A stretch of DNA of 64,000 bases, taken from contig WTXI01000010.1 in the NCBI GenBank assembly GCA_022376515.1, forward strand, positions 558,001 through 622,000, read 5' to 3'. Under the pieces are notes generated by a model. The model did no database searches, was not told the DNA's origin, and saw nothing but the letters and a program-made list of their open reading frames with translations. Source of the DNA: Lactifluus volemus (taxonomy: Eukaryota; Basidiomycota; Agaricomycetes; Russulales; Russulaceae). Position numbers and translations under genes: made by a program. Below, in pieces: positions 39,296-51,500 of the stretch (positions within the stretch are counted from its first letter, which is position 1; each line of letters starts with the position of its first letter).

Positions 39296-42200
39296 GCCCC
39301 TCCTCATCCACTCCTTCCTCCCTATAGACGTCTGCATTTTTCTCCCCCCCCTGCATCGCCATTGTCATGAAAATTTCTCCTCGGTTTCGCAGCTATCCTC
39401 TCGCAACATTATGGATGACATTCCCTTTGCGGAAGGTCAGGAGAAAAGGATTGAATTTCATTTTTTTTTTCTCATCCCCACTAAAAACATGTGCCCCGTG
39501 TGGTGGCTTGTCTTTTGGCTTGGTTTCCCCATTCATCTGCATAATCACTATGATGATCTTTTCCGCATCACTTCGGCTTCGCATTCTTCCTCACATCCCA
39601 TATCAACGTATATACACATCATCTCTCTCCCTCTCGTTTCTTGATCTATTATCACCGCTCTCCTCACCATCCACGCCCTCAGTTGCTTTGCTTCCATCCC
39701 CCTCCCTCACCTCGCACTTCAGTGTGTATGATTACGTTATTTGTACTAACCTATAGCACACGCCAGCGAGCATTATAGATCTTTTTCGTGCTCTATGTTT
39801 TGACGTGCTATGTGACTAAGAAGTACCTGTCCGCCGGTGGAAGGGAAGTAGGCCGATGCAAGCGAGACAAGGTCGGGGGAGGGGGTTGTAATTGTCCTGG
39901 CAAAGCGATCGCGAAAGATGGGGGGCAGAAGTTGAGATAAGCTTACCTTAGCGCATTGCCCTTTCTCCCACCTCTCCTCGCACCCTCCCAGCCAGATTTT
40001 CCCATGCCCGACGCCCGGGTATACGGTCCACGCCGAATTAGTCGATGAATATAATCTCACCAAACTTTTTCCTTCCCGCGCAAGTCAGACAGGGAATGAG
40101 CGACCGTAAAGCCGTTTACACAATGTTCCCCCACCCCACCTCCCCCCTCTCGTCGTCGCCACTCTCTCCATTCCCCGTCGCTATCGGTGAATCGGTGATT
40201 GGACCGCTGTCTCAACCCTCGCCCGTGCTTTCCTTCCTTCCTTGTACTGAAACCCCCTCCCAACTCTTTTCTCGCTTCTTACTACCCTTGCCCACGGTGG
40301 CGCATGATCGCCCTTGCGCCTGCGTATACAGTTATGACAGTTCCTTTCCTTCTCCGACCCCCCCAGGTCGTCTGGCTTCCCTTCAAATTCCAACACCCCC
40401 CCCCTCCTCCCCCGTCCTGTCCCCTCTGCCCGCTTTTTTTGCGTGATTTGAGAAAAAAAAGTTTTTTTTTTTTTGGAAGGGGATTATTTCTATTCTTAGT
40501 TGCGCTTCACCCTCGCTCCCTTCCCCCGTCTTCCACGGTACGGTACGTGCGCCAAGTCGGAGCTTACAAAATGTCCTCTCAGGCCGCCGCTCAACACCTT
40601 GGTGCCACAGGTCCCCTCCTTTCGTCCGGTGCAATTCCGCAGGGGGAGGGGAAGGGGGGAAAAAGTGACTGGCACCCATAGAGCGCCTATTGCATAGCTT
40701 ATTTCTCCCCCAGTTTAATTGATTTGTCCGTATCAACGGTAAATCTTCTGATGTGCCAATCCCCTCCCCCCCTCGTCTCCTTGCGCGGTGCTCGACCCTA
40801 TCAGTGGCTCCACCGACACAGCAACATGTCGGAAAGCTTTGAACCATAAAAACACCACATGTACATTCTTTGCACAACCAACCAAACCTGTTAATGAACC
40901 CTAATATACTTACTTAACGTGCCTGGCTGTCTGTCATTCAGTGTCAGCAGTACGTGCTGCGCTGGATGATGGGACCCAGAGCACTTAATTGACTTTTGAG
41001 AATTGTCGGCTTATACGATGTCCGAGTCGCTGGAAACGAAAACAAAACAAAAACAAACCTTTTTTTTTTCCCGAGATGAGGTTCGTTTTTCCATGGGACC
41101 GCTTCTTTCCCAATACTGTAGTATAGAGCGCTCTATCTCCCTCCCCCCCTCTTCCCCCTGACCACCCCTCTCTCGTCCCTAATTTGTAATGTTCCAGAAA
41201 GCAGAACCTTCGCTCGGGAGAATCGTGAAATTGAATTCATATATTTTGATGGTTGAAACGTGATATCTTTGGCTTGCTTTGTGTGTATAGTACTAGCGAG
41301 ATGCGGTTGCACTTGGGGGCCACGCACATATACGAAAGAAAAAAAAGAACACTGAAAGCCCGTGGCAACCGATACCACCCCACTCCACTCCCCTCCAACG
41401 ACAATCTTTCTACATAGAAGTAACGCTGACCTGAGGGAGGGGGGTTTGTGGGCCTTCCCCCCTTCGGCAAACGCACTCCGCTCAATAATAACTTGTTCCA
41501 CAATTCTTTTTTTTTTTTTTTTTTCATTCAAAAGAAGTCGTCGTCCCATTGGCTTAACCCTTATTTACTTTTCTCTCTCTCCCTCTCCTCGGCTCGTAAA
41601 AATTGAGGTGACACATCCATGGGAAATAAATCACGCAAACTCCGAGAAAGAGCGAGACAAAACGGTTTTTCCGACAAAACTAAGCCCAATTTGCAGATAA
41701 ATGGCGGGGGGGTGTGTCAAGTTCAAGTCTCGCGGCGGACTTCGCATAGGCGGAAGGAAAAGGCGGAAAGAAGTCCGTAGGGTGCGTGTAAGTTGTAGTG
41801 AGACAGGAGGTAATTGAACAGAGAAAGGGGTTTTTCTTTACAAACCGGCGGCGGGATGCTAGGTACCGGTTGCGGGCGGCGGGTGCGTGTTCGGGTGCGG
41901 TGGATGCCGCCGCGCGTGTGATGGCATTTGCCCTAGCAAGGCAGAACATTCGACCACGACATCGGCCCTGAACTATTTGTGGTCCACGGGGCGGGACGAA
42001 CGTTGTACTGCGGGTGCCAGTGCGCCGGGTCACCTTTCTATATATAAAAAAAATCCCCTTCGCGCCATTGGCTTGTTTTGCGCAGAGCATTTTAGTGGGT
42101 CATTCCCCATGAAGATATTTTAAAAAAAGAATGTCTAATTTACCCGTTTGTCCCAAACGACTAAAACTAGGGGGGGATTTGCATTGCATGAACGGTACTG

Positions 42201-45200
42201 TACTGTACTTGTAATAATTTGTGATTTTTTTCGCGCGGCCGCGCGCACTTGTGGAGCCGCCCTGTCCCGCGAGATCCGAGGGGGAAGGGGGCGCTTTGCC
42301 TTTAAAGGGAAAGAAGGTCGGACTGGACCCCCGCTCACCTCGACACGAGGCCACAGAGAGAAGAAAAAGGGCGGTTTTTTTTTTTTTACTGGGTAGCTCC
42401 TCGGCGCCGGATGAACTTTGATGAGTCTAGGGCTCAGATTGGGGGCGGGCGGGCGCCCGTGGTCGTCCGTCAGAACACGTTCTACGTTCTTCGCGATAAG
42501 TGAGTTAACTTGGCAACCCCGCCCACCCCTGGTCAAACTGACTTTTTGTTGTTCAGCTGTTTTGTGGGTGGGTTCCTCAATATAGAAGCTTTTTTGCCCT
42601 CTTGTTGTTGCAGACATCACATGGGAACTGGAATTCCTTCTGAGGAACAAATCTCCCACTGGGTAACCCCTCCTCCTCCCCCGCCCTCCTCTGCTCCCGC
42701 CCCCACCCGCCCGCAGCAGCAGCAGCAGAAGCGACCGCATGGAAGTGGAGGGTCACAAGGAAGGCCATACCTGATTCGGCATTGTAGGGCGTGCAGACAT
42801 GTGGGCTATCCATCGGACACATCGACACAACAAATTCGAAAAGAATAAAAAACTCTACGCCGAAGCAACGGACAAAGTCCGACTCATTGGCAAATCTCAC
42901 ACCGGGGATGTGCGCACAAACCGAGGTAACGGTGCCAAAGCCCCAGAACTGTCCCAGAGAAGGGGAAAAAAAAAAAGGAAGCAGCTGTTGACTAACGTTC
43001 AATTGAGAGTTGTTTGTACTGTACCTGCCCTTGAGCCCAGCCAACTTATCGAAGCAACAAAAAAATTGTGTTGTTGTGCAATCTTTACGCGAACAGCAAT
43101 TATCTTTGTCCCCCGCCTTGTTTCCTACAGGGCATGAGCCGCTTTGACAAGCCTTCCGTCATAACTGTCGCCCTTCGGCGTATCGTTATCCAACTAGCTA
43201 GGCACAGGGAAGACGGCGGAGGAACCAACTGTGCACTCTGATAGGGGGTTTTTTGGCTCGAACATCATTAATTAATTGCTTAGAACCATGTGATGACTGA
43301 CAACTTTGCAAGCATTGCATGTTCGCTTGCAGACGGGTCCCGGACATCCCTTTCTCTAGGTAAGATCTTTCCTCGGGGGACTCTCATGCGGTGGGATCTC
43401 AAGCCAAATGATCAATTTGGAGCCGCATGGGGTTAAAAGAGCGTGGCATGATGAATGCACCACCGCTCGGAATTTGGCGTCCGGAAAGGGCGTCTGGTGG
43501 CGGGACAAATTGCCAATTAAAAACAAAAATAAACTCGTCGTGAGACCTTTTTTTCAGCGCTAAGACTCTTTTATTTATGAATGACTCTTGCGGAAAGTGG
43601 TTGTATAAAAGATGAGCTGGCTCATGATGGCATCGACGTCACTTGTGAGTCAAAAAGCATAGGGTGGTGAGGTGATAAGTTATCAAGAGTCGTCTAGGGC
43701 CACGTTATCCAGATTAACGAGCCCGCCGATCGTAATATGAAGTAATCCACGTCGATTTGATCCCGTACATATATGTGAGGCCATCCTTATTATCCTTTGC
43801 GTCGTCGGAGTTGGTCTCACAGGTAACAACAGGTGGACAATAGAATCTAAACACTTTCCCCGGTTGCCTGATTCATCCTTTTAGGACACACACTCACACA
43901 CGCACACAATCACTGATTTGGGGGAACTGTCTTATCGCGCAGCCAAATTAGCCGCCCGCGCAATATGGCGACGATGATGATAATGATGATGTCGACGAGC
44001 TGGATAGAGTTAGGCTGGGAACGGTCACAAACACAGCCCTTCCATGCGATATGAAACCTTGATTTTCAAGGTCATTTCGTTTGAGGGGTTAGGGCTGACC
44101 CGTGTCACGCAGAACCAAGGGTTACAAAACTGTCGGAGGATTGGCACCGGCAACCGTTTCGCGGCGGGTAAGGTTTGATTATGATAAACAGATAGACATG
44201 GTGACAGAAACGGGGTACGTCTGTGAGGGTCCTCACACACACCTGGGACGTGCGCGGCTCTCACGGTGTTTGGGGCAACAAGGTTATTAGACATTGTAAG
44301 CTCGACAGAAAACTGCTTTGTCGACGGTTAGTTGGAGGGTCAAGTCAAAATTTCCATAAAAACTCGAAATTGTTTAGCGAGCTTGTGGCCCCCGTTTTGT
44401 TAATTGAGGGGTGTGTGTCCGAGACGCTCATATAATCTCATGAGCGTCTCTCGCCTCGCCTCCTCTCGTTCTTCGCTTGGTCGGTCATTCCCGTGAGGAA
44501 AACTTGTACCATCCTTGGTTGTTTTTTTTTTTTTAAAGTTTTACGTGAATGTAGACTTACGCCCCAACGGTACCCGCAATGATTGAACTACCGTATAGAC
44601 GAGCGCCCCAACGGATGAGAGAACCTTGGAAACATACGGCACACACGTTGGGTCCCTCAAACGGACTTGCGCCACCATAGTGAGTGTGACAAGTCACTTC
44701 AACTTTCACAGGGCTCTCGGCGGGCGGGGGCGGCCTTTTCGATCTGTCAAAGGGAGCAGCTAAGATATGGCAAGGAAATTACTAGAAAAGAAGGTTGGGG
44801 GTCGTGGAGCGATTGGAGCATTTCTGTCAATCAACGGGTGAGAGACGGTTTTTTCTCGTCTGGCCACAAAAAACCAAACGGGACTATGCCAATCTATGGT
44901 AGAAATCTGTGGAGTGAAGGAAATTCCAACATTGGTTATCACCCAAGGGGATTCCCGGGGGTCGAGCTTATCTGAGCGGACAGCCTCCACCTGACCATCA
45001 GGGAGATTTCCTTTGTTGGCTGGCATGGACGCTGTCCGTTGATTAGCCACGAAGACCTTAAATCTCAAGTCCAGCTGACAGGGGTACAACCGCATCCAGA
45101 GACCACGAGGACATGGTCCCTATCTGTCTTGCATTTGCATTTTTTAATCATATACCCGCTTCGCTTCTACGTACGTATGTTAAAACAAACAACAGCCGAG

Positions 45201-45319
45201 TGAGCATTTGTGTACCCCGAAATCGACAAACTTCAACGAGAAGAACACTACTGGGGCGGTGGTTGGAACCTGCCAAGACAATCAAGTGGTCAGCTGCGTC
45301 CATCCGTCTAGTAACCGTC
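39296..45319. other. Six-kilobase gene-poor region
   Basis: Between the 3' ends of two convergent genes I recognise no protein family, splice pattern or tRNA. Long C/T-rich stretches dominate 39.3-41.7 kb, with runs such as 17 T near 41508, and A/G-rich or C-rich stretches occur at 42.2-43.0 kb. A CAG-type repeat of about five units lies near 42715. Open frames in it are long only because the composition is skewed. It may hold untranslated regions, a non-coding RNA or a fast-evolving gene I cannot recognise. Confidence 0.5.
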
Positions 45320-46019
45320 TTACCCAGGTGGGGGAGGTCCGCCAAATCCTGGAGGAGGTGGGAACGGCGCTCCTGGAGGGAATCCAGGGGGACGGAATCC
45401 AGGGGGTGCGCCTGGCATTCCTGGTGGCGTGAATGGCATCGGAGGTCTCGCGAATGCAGGGGGTCCCACTGTCGGAACAAAGAAGTCGTCGAGTGAGTTG
45501 ACGATCACCGTCGATCAAGGGTAAGAACGGAATACCCACCGGGAGGGACCATTCCCATTCCGCGTCCAGCCGGCATGCCGCGACCAGGTCCTGCAGGGAG
45601 CTATTATAGTGCATGCATCAGAAAAGTTATTTCTACGAAATGAGTAGTAGCACGCACCGCATTTTTCTTGTCGTCGTCTTGAACTGGCGGAGGACCTTCC
45701 ACGGACAGAGACACGACCGTTTCTCCACGGAGGATGACGAGCCCCAGCGGCCGCTTCATCTCCTGCTCTGGGCCAGCCTCTGTCTCTCCTGGCTTCTTCT
45801 TTGGCCTAACACATCGGAACTCTTCACAATCGGCAAGAACAAGGTTCATATGCCTGTCAAAGGCAAGCATTTGACCGATGAAAGCGCGTCCATCGTTGAT
45901 CGTAACCTTCAGCCTCCAATTAATGAGGCCAAGCATTTTCCCACCTTTAGATTTCGGAGGAGGCTATAAAACCGATCAGAAAGGATCAAAAGGATTCCAA
46001 ACGAGCGAGAACAAACCAT
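45320..46019 (-). CDS. SMB1: Small nuclear ribonucleoprotein SmB
   Basis: Core Sm-ring protein of spliceosomal snRNPs. Four exons: 46019-46017 (the ATG alone), 45963-45658, 45600-45540 and 45468-45320. They sum to exactly 519 nt (172 aa). The Sm1 motif includes MLGLINWRLKVTINDGRAFIG and FDRHMNLVLADCEEFR. Sm2 includes KRPLGLVILRGETVVSLSVEG. The C-terminal tail is Pro/Gly-rich with short PPGM and PPPPGF-type motifs, usual for SmB. The conserved PPKSKGGKM start is encoded directly after the first intron, so the first coding exon contains only the initiator codon. It is divergent from nitronate monooxygenase, with about 170 bp between start codons, which suggests a shared promoter. Confidence 0.93.
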
Positions 46020-46191
46020 GGTGGATAGCAGCGAGACAGACAACGATGAGCACGAGCACGCAGCGTCGCGACTAGTTTTTCCGACAGACTCGTCTATGGG
46101 TCACAAACAAAATAAACAAACTGCCCGACTTTCCGGGAACCACGGCCCGTCTTGTCTTATCTCCTTTGCCAGCAGTCCAGTTCCAGTTAAC

Positions 46192-47527
46192 ATGAGTACT
46201 ATTCGAACTGCTATCACTGTTTACTCGGTATCACGGCAAATGATCCTACTGTGAATTCATAAAATGCTCAAACGACTACTTCAGGTATCAGAACTCCTAT
46301 TGTTCTCGCTCCAATGGCCGGCGCGAGCGGAGGTGCGCTGGCCAGCGAACTTTCTCTCGCAGGTGGCTTCGGCTTCTTGTCACCAAGTGAGGCATATCCT
46401 TTGCCAACCCGACAAAAAAAAAAAAACAAGTTTCTGAAAAGACTGGTGCCACTTTCAGTGTACACAGGGGTCGAGACATTCAGGAATGAATTCGACATTG
46501 TGCGCTCAACGTTGAACAGGCCTTCCGGACCGCTTCCTATCGGGGCCGGCTTTCTCGGGTGGAAGCTAGAGGAGCCCGATTCTGTTCACATTGACCTGCT
46601 CAAATTGGCACTCGAGAACGGCGTCCAGGCGATCTGGTTTTCCTTTGGCGAAGATTTAGGTCGCTGGATCGAGTTTGTGCGAATCCACGACCAACAATCG
46701 GCCAAAACCCCCAGGACTCTCATCTTCGTTCAGGTAAATTCCGTCGACGAGGCGCTCCTTGCCGTGCAAACGTGGAAGGTGGACGTTCTCGTCGCACAGG
46801 GTATGTTCTTCTTTCTCTGGGTTCCTTTTGGTTCCCGATGTGTGCCAATGCAAAAAAAAAAACCAATATTTTGGTTGGCTCTCTCCTCTTCTTGTTTTTT
46901 TGAACAGGAAACGAATCGGGGGGACATGGCTCGGCTTCTGCCCCGCCAGTCATGAATCTCGTTCCCCAGATACTATCCGCCCTTCCGCCCTCAGGAGCAA
47001 TTCCCGTGCTCGCGGCCGGTGGCCTCTCTACCGGTGCTCATCTCGCTGCGTTCCTGACCCTCGGAGCATCGGGTGCCGTGGCGGGCACTCGCTTCCTCGT
47101 CGCAGAGGAAAGCCAGTACTCCGATGTCCAAAAGCGCGCCATCATCGCCGCCAATCCGGGTCCGCCGTGCGGTCCTACATCTTTGACCAACTTCGCGACA
47201 CGACCGGGTGGCCCGCCGGTGTGGATGGCCGTGGGCTAGCCATCCCCGCAGTGACGGCGGTCGAAAGCGGCGGCGATATTTCCCGGATAAAAGAAGAATT
47301 GGTAGAGGGTGCCAAGAGGGGTGACACTCGCTCAGTCATTGCCTGGGCGGGCACGGGTGTAGGTCAAGTTGACGGACTTCAGCCCGCGAAGGTAAAACGG
47401 CGCACTGTCTCCGGTGTCCCCCCCAAAAAGGCTAAGTCGAACCCTGCGATAGGACATTGTGCGGGAGCTACATGAAGCCGCTGTGGCACACCTAAAAGCG
47501 TCATCAGCCCTAGTTGGTGATGCATGA
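46192..47527 (+). CDS. Nitronate monooxygenase (2-nitropropane dioxygenase family)
   Basis: FMN-dependent TIM-barrel enzyme that oxidises alkyl nitronates such as propionate-3-nitronate. Five exons: 46192-46227, 46285-46386, 46468-46800, 46908-47391 and 47453-47527. The sum is 1,030 nt. Two one-base deficits, at the G run 46227-46228 and at 47153-47154, give 1,032 nt (343 aa). Motifs are RTPIVLAPMAGASGG near the start, LPIGAGFLGWKLE, the phosphate-binding part IPVLAAGGLSTGAH, and VAGTRFLVAEES. The second deficit switches the frame to KSGSAVRSYIFDQLRDTTG, which is the family continuation. Detoxification of nitronates is inferred from the family; the substrate is unknown. Confidence 0.88.
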
Positions 47528-48549
47528 TACGGCGTCCTGGGAAGCGATAAAACAGAGAGATGAAAGAGGGCGTGGTGGGGAGGGGTTGGTTTTTGGGGCG
47601 CCGTTTTGCGTGCGTCTATGCTGATACCCTATCATCCCTCATAGCGAGCAACTTTCCCCGGGACGTTGGTTAGGACTGTGAACTTCGGCCCTTGTACAGT
47701 AACTTGACTATCAAGGTTCAGAACCACCCTGTTTCTGTTACCTTTCCTTTTGCGATGCCCCCCGCTTTGCGTCTTTTCACACAGTAAAATTCTAAAAATT
47801 CACAATCCCCAACCGGGCGGGGGGGAAAATCTTAAAACGAGCCCTCACGCAAGAGTGGGTCATCGTCGTCATAAGTCTCGCAAATAGAAGCCTTTCCCTC
47901 GACGCAAACAGTGGAATGTGATTATTTTTTCTAGGGCGCAGGACACGCGGCAACGTCCTCGCCACCAGAAACGCTTCTTTGATGAATTGATGACGCCAGC
48001 GGCGAGGGTTCCAGGCATCGGAGTTTATTATTATCCTCTTCGTCATAGTTGGTGCCCTTACCCTGCGAACCCTTTAGGCCAACAAGATAAGCACAACCAT
48101 AAATACTAGTCCCAGGTCAAACGTGCGTTACGAAGTTGCACGGTTCAACCCCAATTGAGCTGGAAGGTTAACTGGGGCGCAATCTGCCGGTCGATTGCGG
48201 CATTGCGTATTCGCGCTGGTGCAGGGACCCGGAGCCTATCATGTCACACGACGCTGCGCAATACTCACGCATTCTTTGGGCCTTGGAAGCGAATCTTTTG
48301 ATGTGAGTTGACCCAAGCCATTGGTACTACTTTCACCGAGCATCCAAGGTCAACCAGGATGCTTTGTGTGGATAAAAAACATGTGGGAAACAGCAGACTA
48401 CTTGACCAGAGGAAAGTATCTACAGAAGGTGCTTAAGCTGTATAAAATTACAATAAAGAACAGTTCGGCCCTTCTAATGGGCAGGCAAAGAATACACAAT
48501 ACATTCGGGGCTTTTCGATTGGCTGCAATGTTGATGCTCCCACCCGGGG
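47528..48549. other. Intergenic stretch between convergent genes
   Basis: About 1 kb between the 3' ends of nitronate monooxygenase and pyruvate carboxylase. I see no gene or clear repeat. Confidence 0.5.
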
Positions 48550-51500
48550 TTAGTGCATAATTTCGACAGTCAAGTCTCCTTGGGCTATCGAGTCCCCTGT
48601 AATAGTCCACATTACACATTAATCAAGATGTCGAAGCATGTTCGGTCACAAGCGCGCACCTTCCTGCACCACAACACGTCTGATGTGCCCTGAAACGGGG
48701 GCGGTCACGGCAGACTCCATCTGAAGATTGGGGTCAGTTTATGTCCCTGAGTTTCAGTAGAAGTCCGGAAATTACCTTCATGGCACTGAGGACTGTTGTA
48801 GAAAGGTCCCAAATTATCAGAATGCGCTCATATTCAACGTGTGGAAAGGAACGTACTGCAGAGTGGGTCACCCTTCTGATCTCCTGCCCTCTTTCACGCG
48901 AACCTCCACGACGACACCAGACATCGGTGCCCCAATTGAGCCAGGATCGGTGGTTGCCTTTTCACGGGAGACCGTGTCCACCGCAGAATTCTTGTCTTCG
49001 ACAGCCACAGCACGCACCTGCCGTTCCACACCTTTAACCTAATCCAGGAATACTTTCTAGTATGCGACTCACTTCACCATTCACCTCAAACCAGACGTCA
49101 CGCTGCGCACGGCCCTCGACCACCGGTCCAACGGCCATCAATCGAATGATTAGGGTCTTGCCCTTCTCAATAGAAATATGCATTTCCTCGCCTACGTCTG
49201 GGCGGCCGAGGAAATAACGCGTCGGAATTACACTGATCGAGAAGTTCCACGGTTAACACCAGAAACCTGTTCAGTAGGTTAATATGTTTACCTCAAGTCC
49301 CCGTACTTCTGCAGGAAACCTTGATACTCCTCGAAGACCTATGGACAACAGGGGTCGATGTATGGACAGAAAGCTCGGCGCCAGACCTCTTACCTTGGGA
49401 TACATCACATAAGATGTGACATCTACATCCGTGATGTGCTTGCCAAATCTGCTCCGCAAATCCGCCTTAATCTTCTTGAAATCCAGGGGAGCCATGCTAA
49501 CTCCTGGACGTCCATCGATCCTTGGTTTGTCCCGATAATCTTGCTCCTGAGAGGCTCAGGGAAGCCACCAACGGGCTGTCCCAGATAGCCTTGGAAGAAC
49601 TCAACGACCGACAAAGGGAAGTCAAGCTGATCTGCACGCTCGAGGACTTGGGCCTTTGACAGCGAGTTTTGGGTCATCCATTGTGCAAAGTCTCCAACGA
49701 CCTTGGACGACGGCGTGACTTTGATGATATTTCCGCACTGACCGAACAACTCAACTCCAGAACGACATCTCTAAGGAGAATGACGTGCTTACCAACTCGT
49801 TTGCCTCTATGTACTTCTTCTTTATCTCTGTCATGACAATCATCAGTGTCCGCCAAAATGTCAACGCCTTTCAGCACACTCACCTGTCCATTGAGTACCC
49901 AGACCAAGTTGGGAGGCTTGGAACTAAGGTGGCAAGGGTAGTCAAAGAAGGTGGGAGAAGACAATCCAAGAGCGACGCACCATCAGATTCGTGTATTGAC
50001 CTCCAGGCATCTCGTGGGCGAACACACTGGAGTCAGATGCCCGTACATTGGCTTCGAAGCAGCTGTAAAGCATGCGGACTTGCGTCCAGTAAAGGTTAAG
50101 AGCCTGTATGTCGGCATAGCGAATGCCGGTGCCAAGACCAGTCTGCTCCAGGGCCAAGGATACAGCGCCCATCGGCGGTTGCGAAGTCAAGCCAGACATG
50201 CCTAAAGACCCGCACACATGAGATCCTCTGACTCGAGGGTTTACTAAAGAACTTACTATCAATGGCAACATCCACCACATCGGCACCGGCAGCAGCAGCA
50301 GCGATCATGCTGGCAGTTGCGATGCCAGCTGTGTCATGCGAGTGTACATGGATCGGGAGATCAGGGTACTTGGCACGGATACTGCCAATGAGTCTACGCA
50401 AACAAATCATCACCATGGTCAACTTGAACGACGTCGTGACGTACAACTTGGCAGCTTGGGGTTTGAGCAAACCAGCCATGTCCTTGATGCCGAGGACATG
50501 GATACCTTCTGCGACGATCTGTTCCACGAAGTTGAGGTAATACTCGAGGGTGTACTTGGTCTCATTCTTGCTCGCAACGTCTCCGCTGTAGCACACGACG
50601 GCTTCGACCACACCACCAGCTTTCTTGGCGGCATCAATGCCAAGTTTCATCTGCGGAACACTCAGCATCATATCCAGAACACACCAGTGAAAGACCAACG
50701 TTCTCTGTATAGGCATCAGCAAATGAGAGTAGACAGCGATGAGTCCACATACCGATGTAGTTCAGCGAGTCGAATACTCGGAAGATATCTAGACCGTTCT
50801 CAACTGCCTTCTTGGAGAAGTCATAGATCGCATTGTCACTGTCCTATAATCAGCCAAGCTATTCGAGAAGGTTGAGCAATGCGTTAGCGTACGGGTAGCT
50901 AGTGTACCCAACACCATTTGCACCGCGCACAAGCGCCTGGAGAGGGATATTGGGAACCAGCCTACGGAGTGTACGCTACATCAAGTCCGCGTTAGCGGAA
51001 TATCGATATCATTGTCGAACTCGACCTACCAGACGCTCCCAAGGATCTTCGTACAAGAACCTCATCGCCACGTCAAACGTCGCACCACCCCAGCATTCGA
51101 GTGAGTATGCGTTCCAAAGGGCCCAACTTGTCTCCTTCGCGATATTGACCATGTCGATCGTGCGCAAGCGCGTTGCGAGCAAAGATTGATGCGCATCACG
51201 CCATGTCGTGTCCATGATAAGCGTCCCAGGGTACTCGCGGATAGCCTTGGCGAAAGCCTCTGGCCCTTTCTCGACGATGATGTTCCGCCAGCCGTGTTCG
51301 CAGGGAAGAGCGGTGTCGAGCGGAGGACCATTAGGATCATCGCGGTTCTGGAATGTGGGGATGACAATCTCGTCTTTGAGACCAGGTTCACCCTTTATCA
51401 AAATATGAGACGAGATGTCACGACAGAAAGGCGAGAGCATAGACATACGCTTTGGCCCTTGATAGAACTGCCATTAACGGCAATATCTCCCAAGTATGCA

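Noticed and set aside
40383..40877. Open frame of 164 codons on the minus strand in the gene-poor region
   Set aside because: Composition is dominated by purine tracts, giving Gly/Arg/Glu-rich nonsense; there are no motifs and no splice support.
42135..42740. Minus-strand open frame of 201 codons, Arg/Pro/Gly-rich
   Set aside because: It is explained by skewed base composition and a CAG tract; no recognisable domain or homologue pattern.
46759..47475. Open frame of 238 codons in the nitronate monooxygenase region
   Set aside because: Its first half is an out-of-frame reading of an exon and intron. Only the second half is the true frame, reached after a one-base deficit.
50336..50875. Long plus-strand open frame opposite pyruvate carboxylase
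   Set aside because: It is the antisense shadow of a highly conserved carboxyltransferase exon and has no family motifs of its own.
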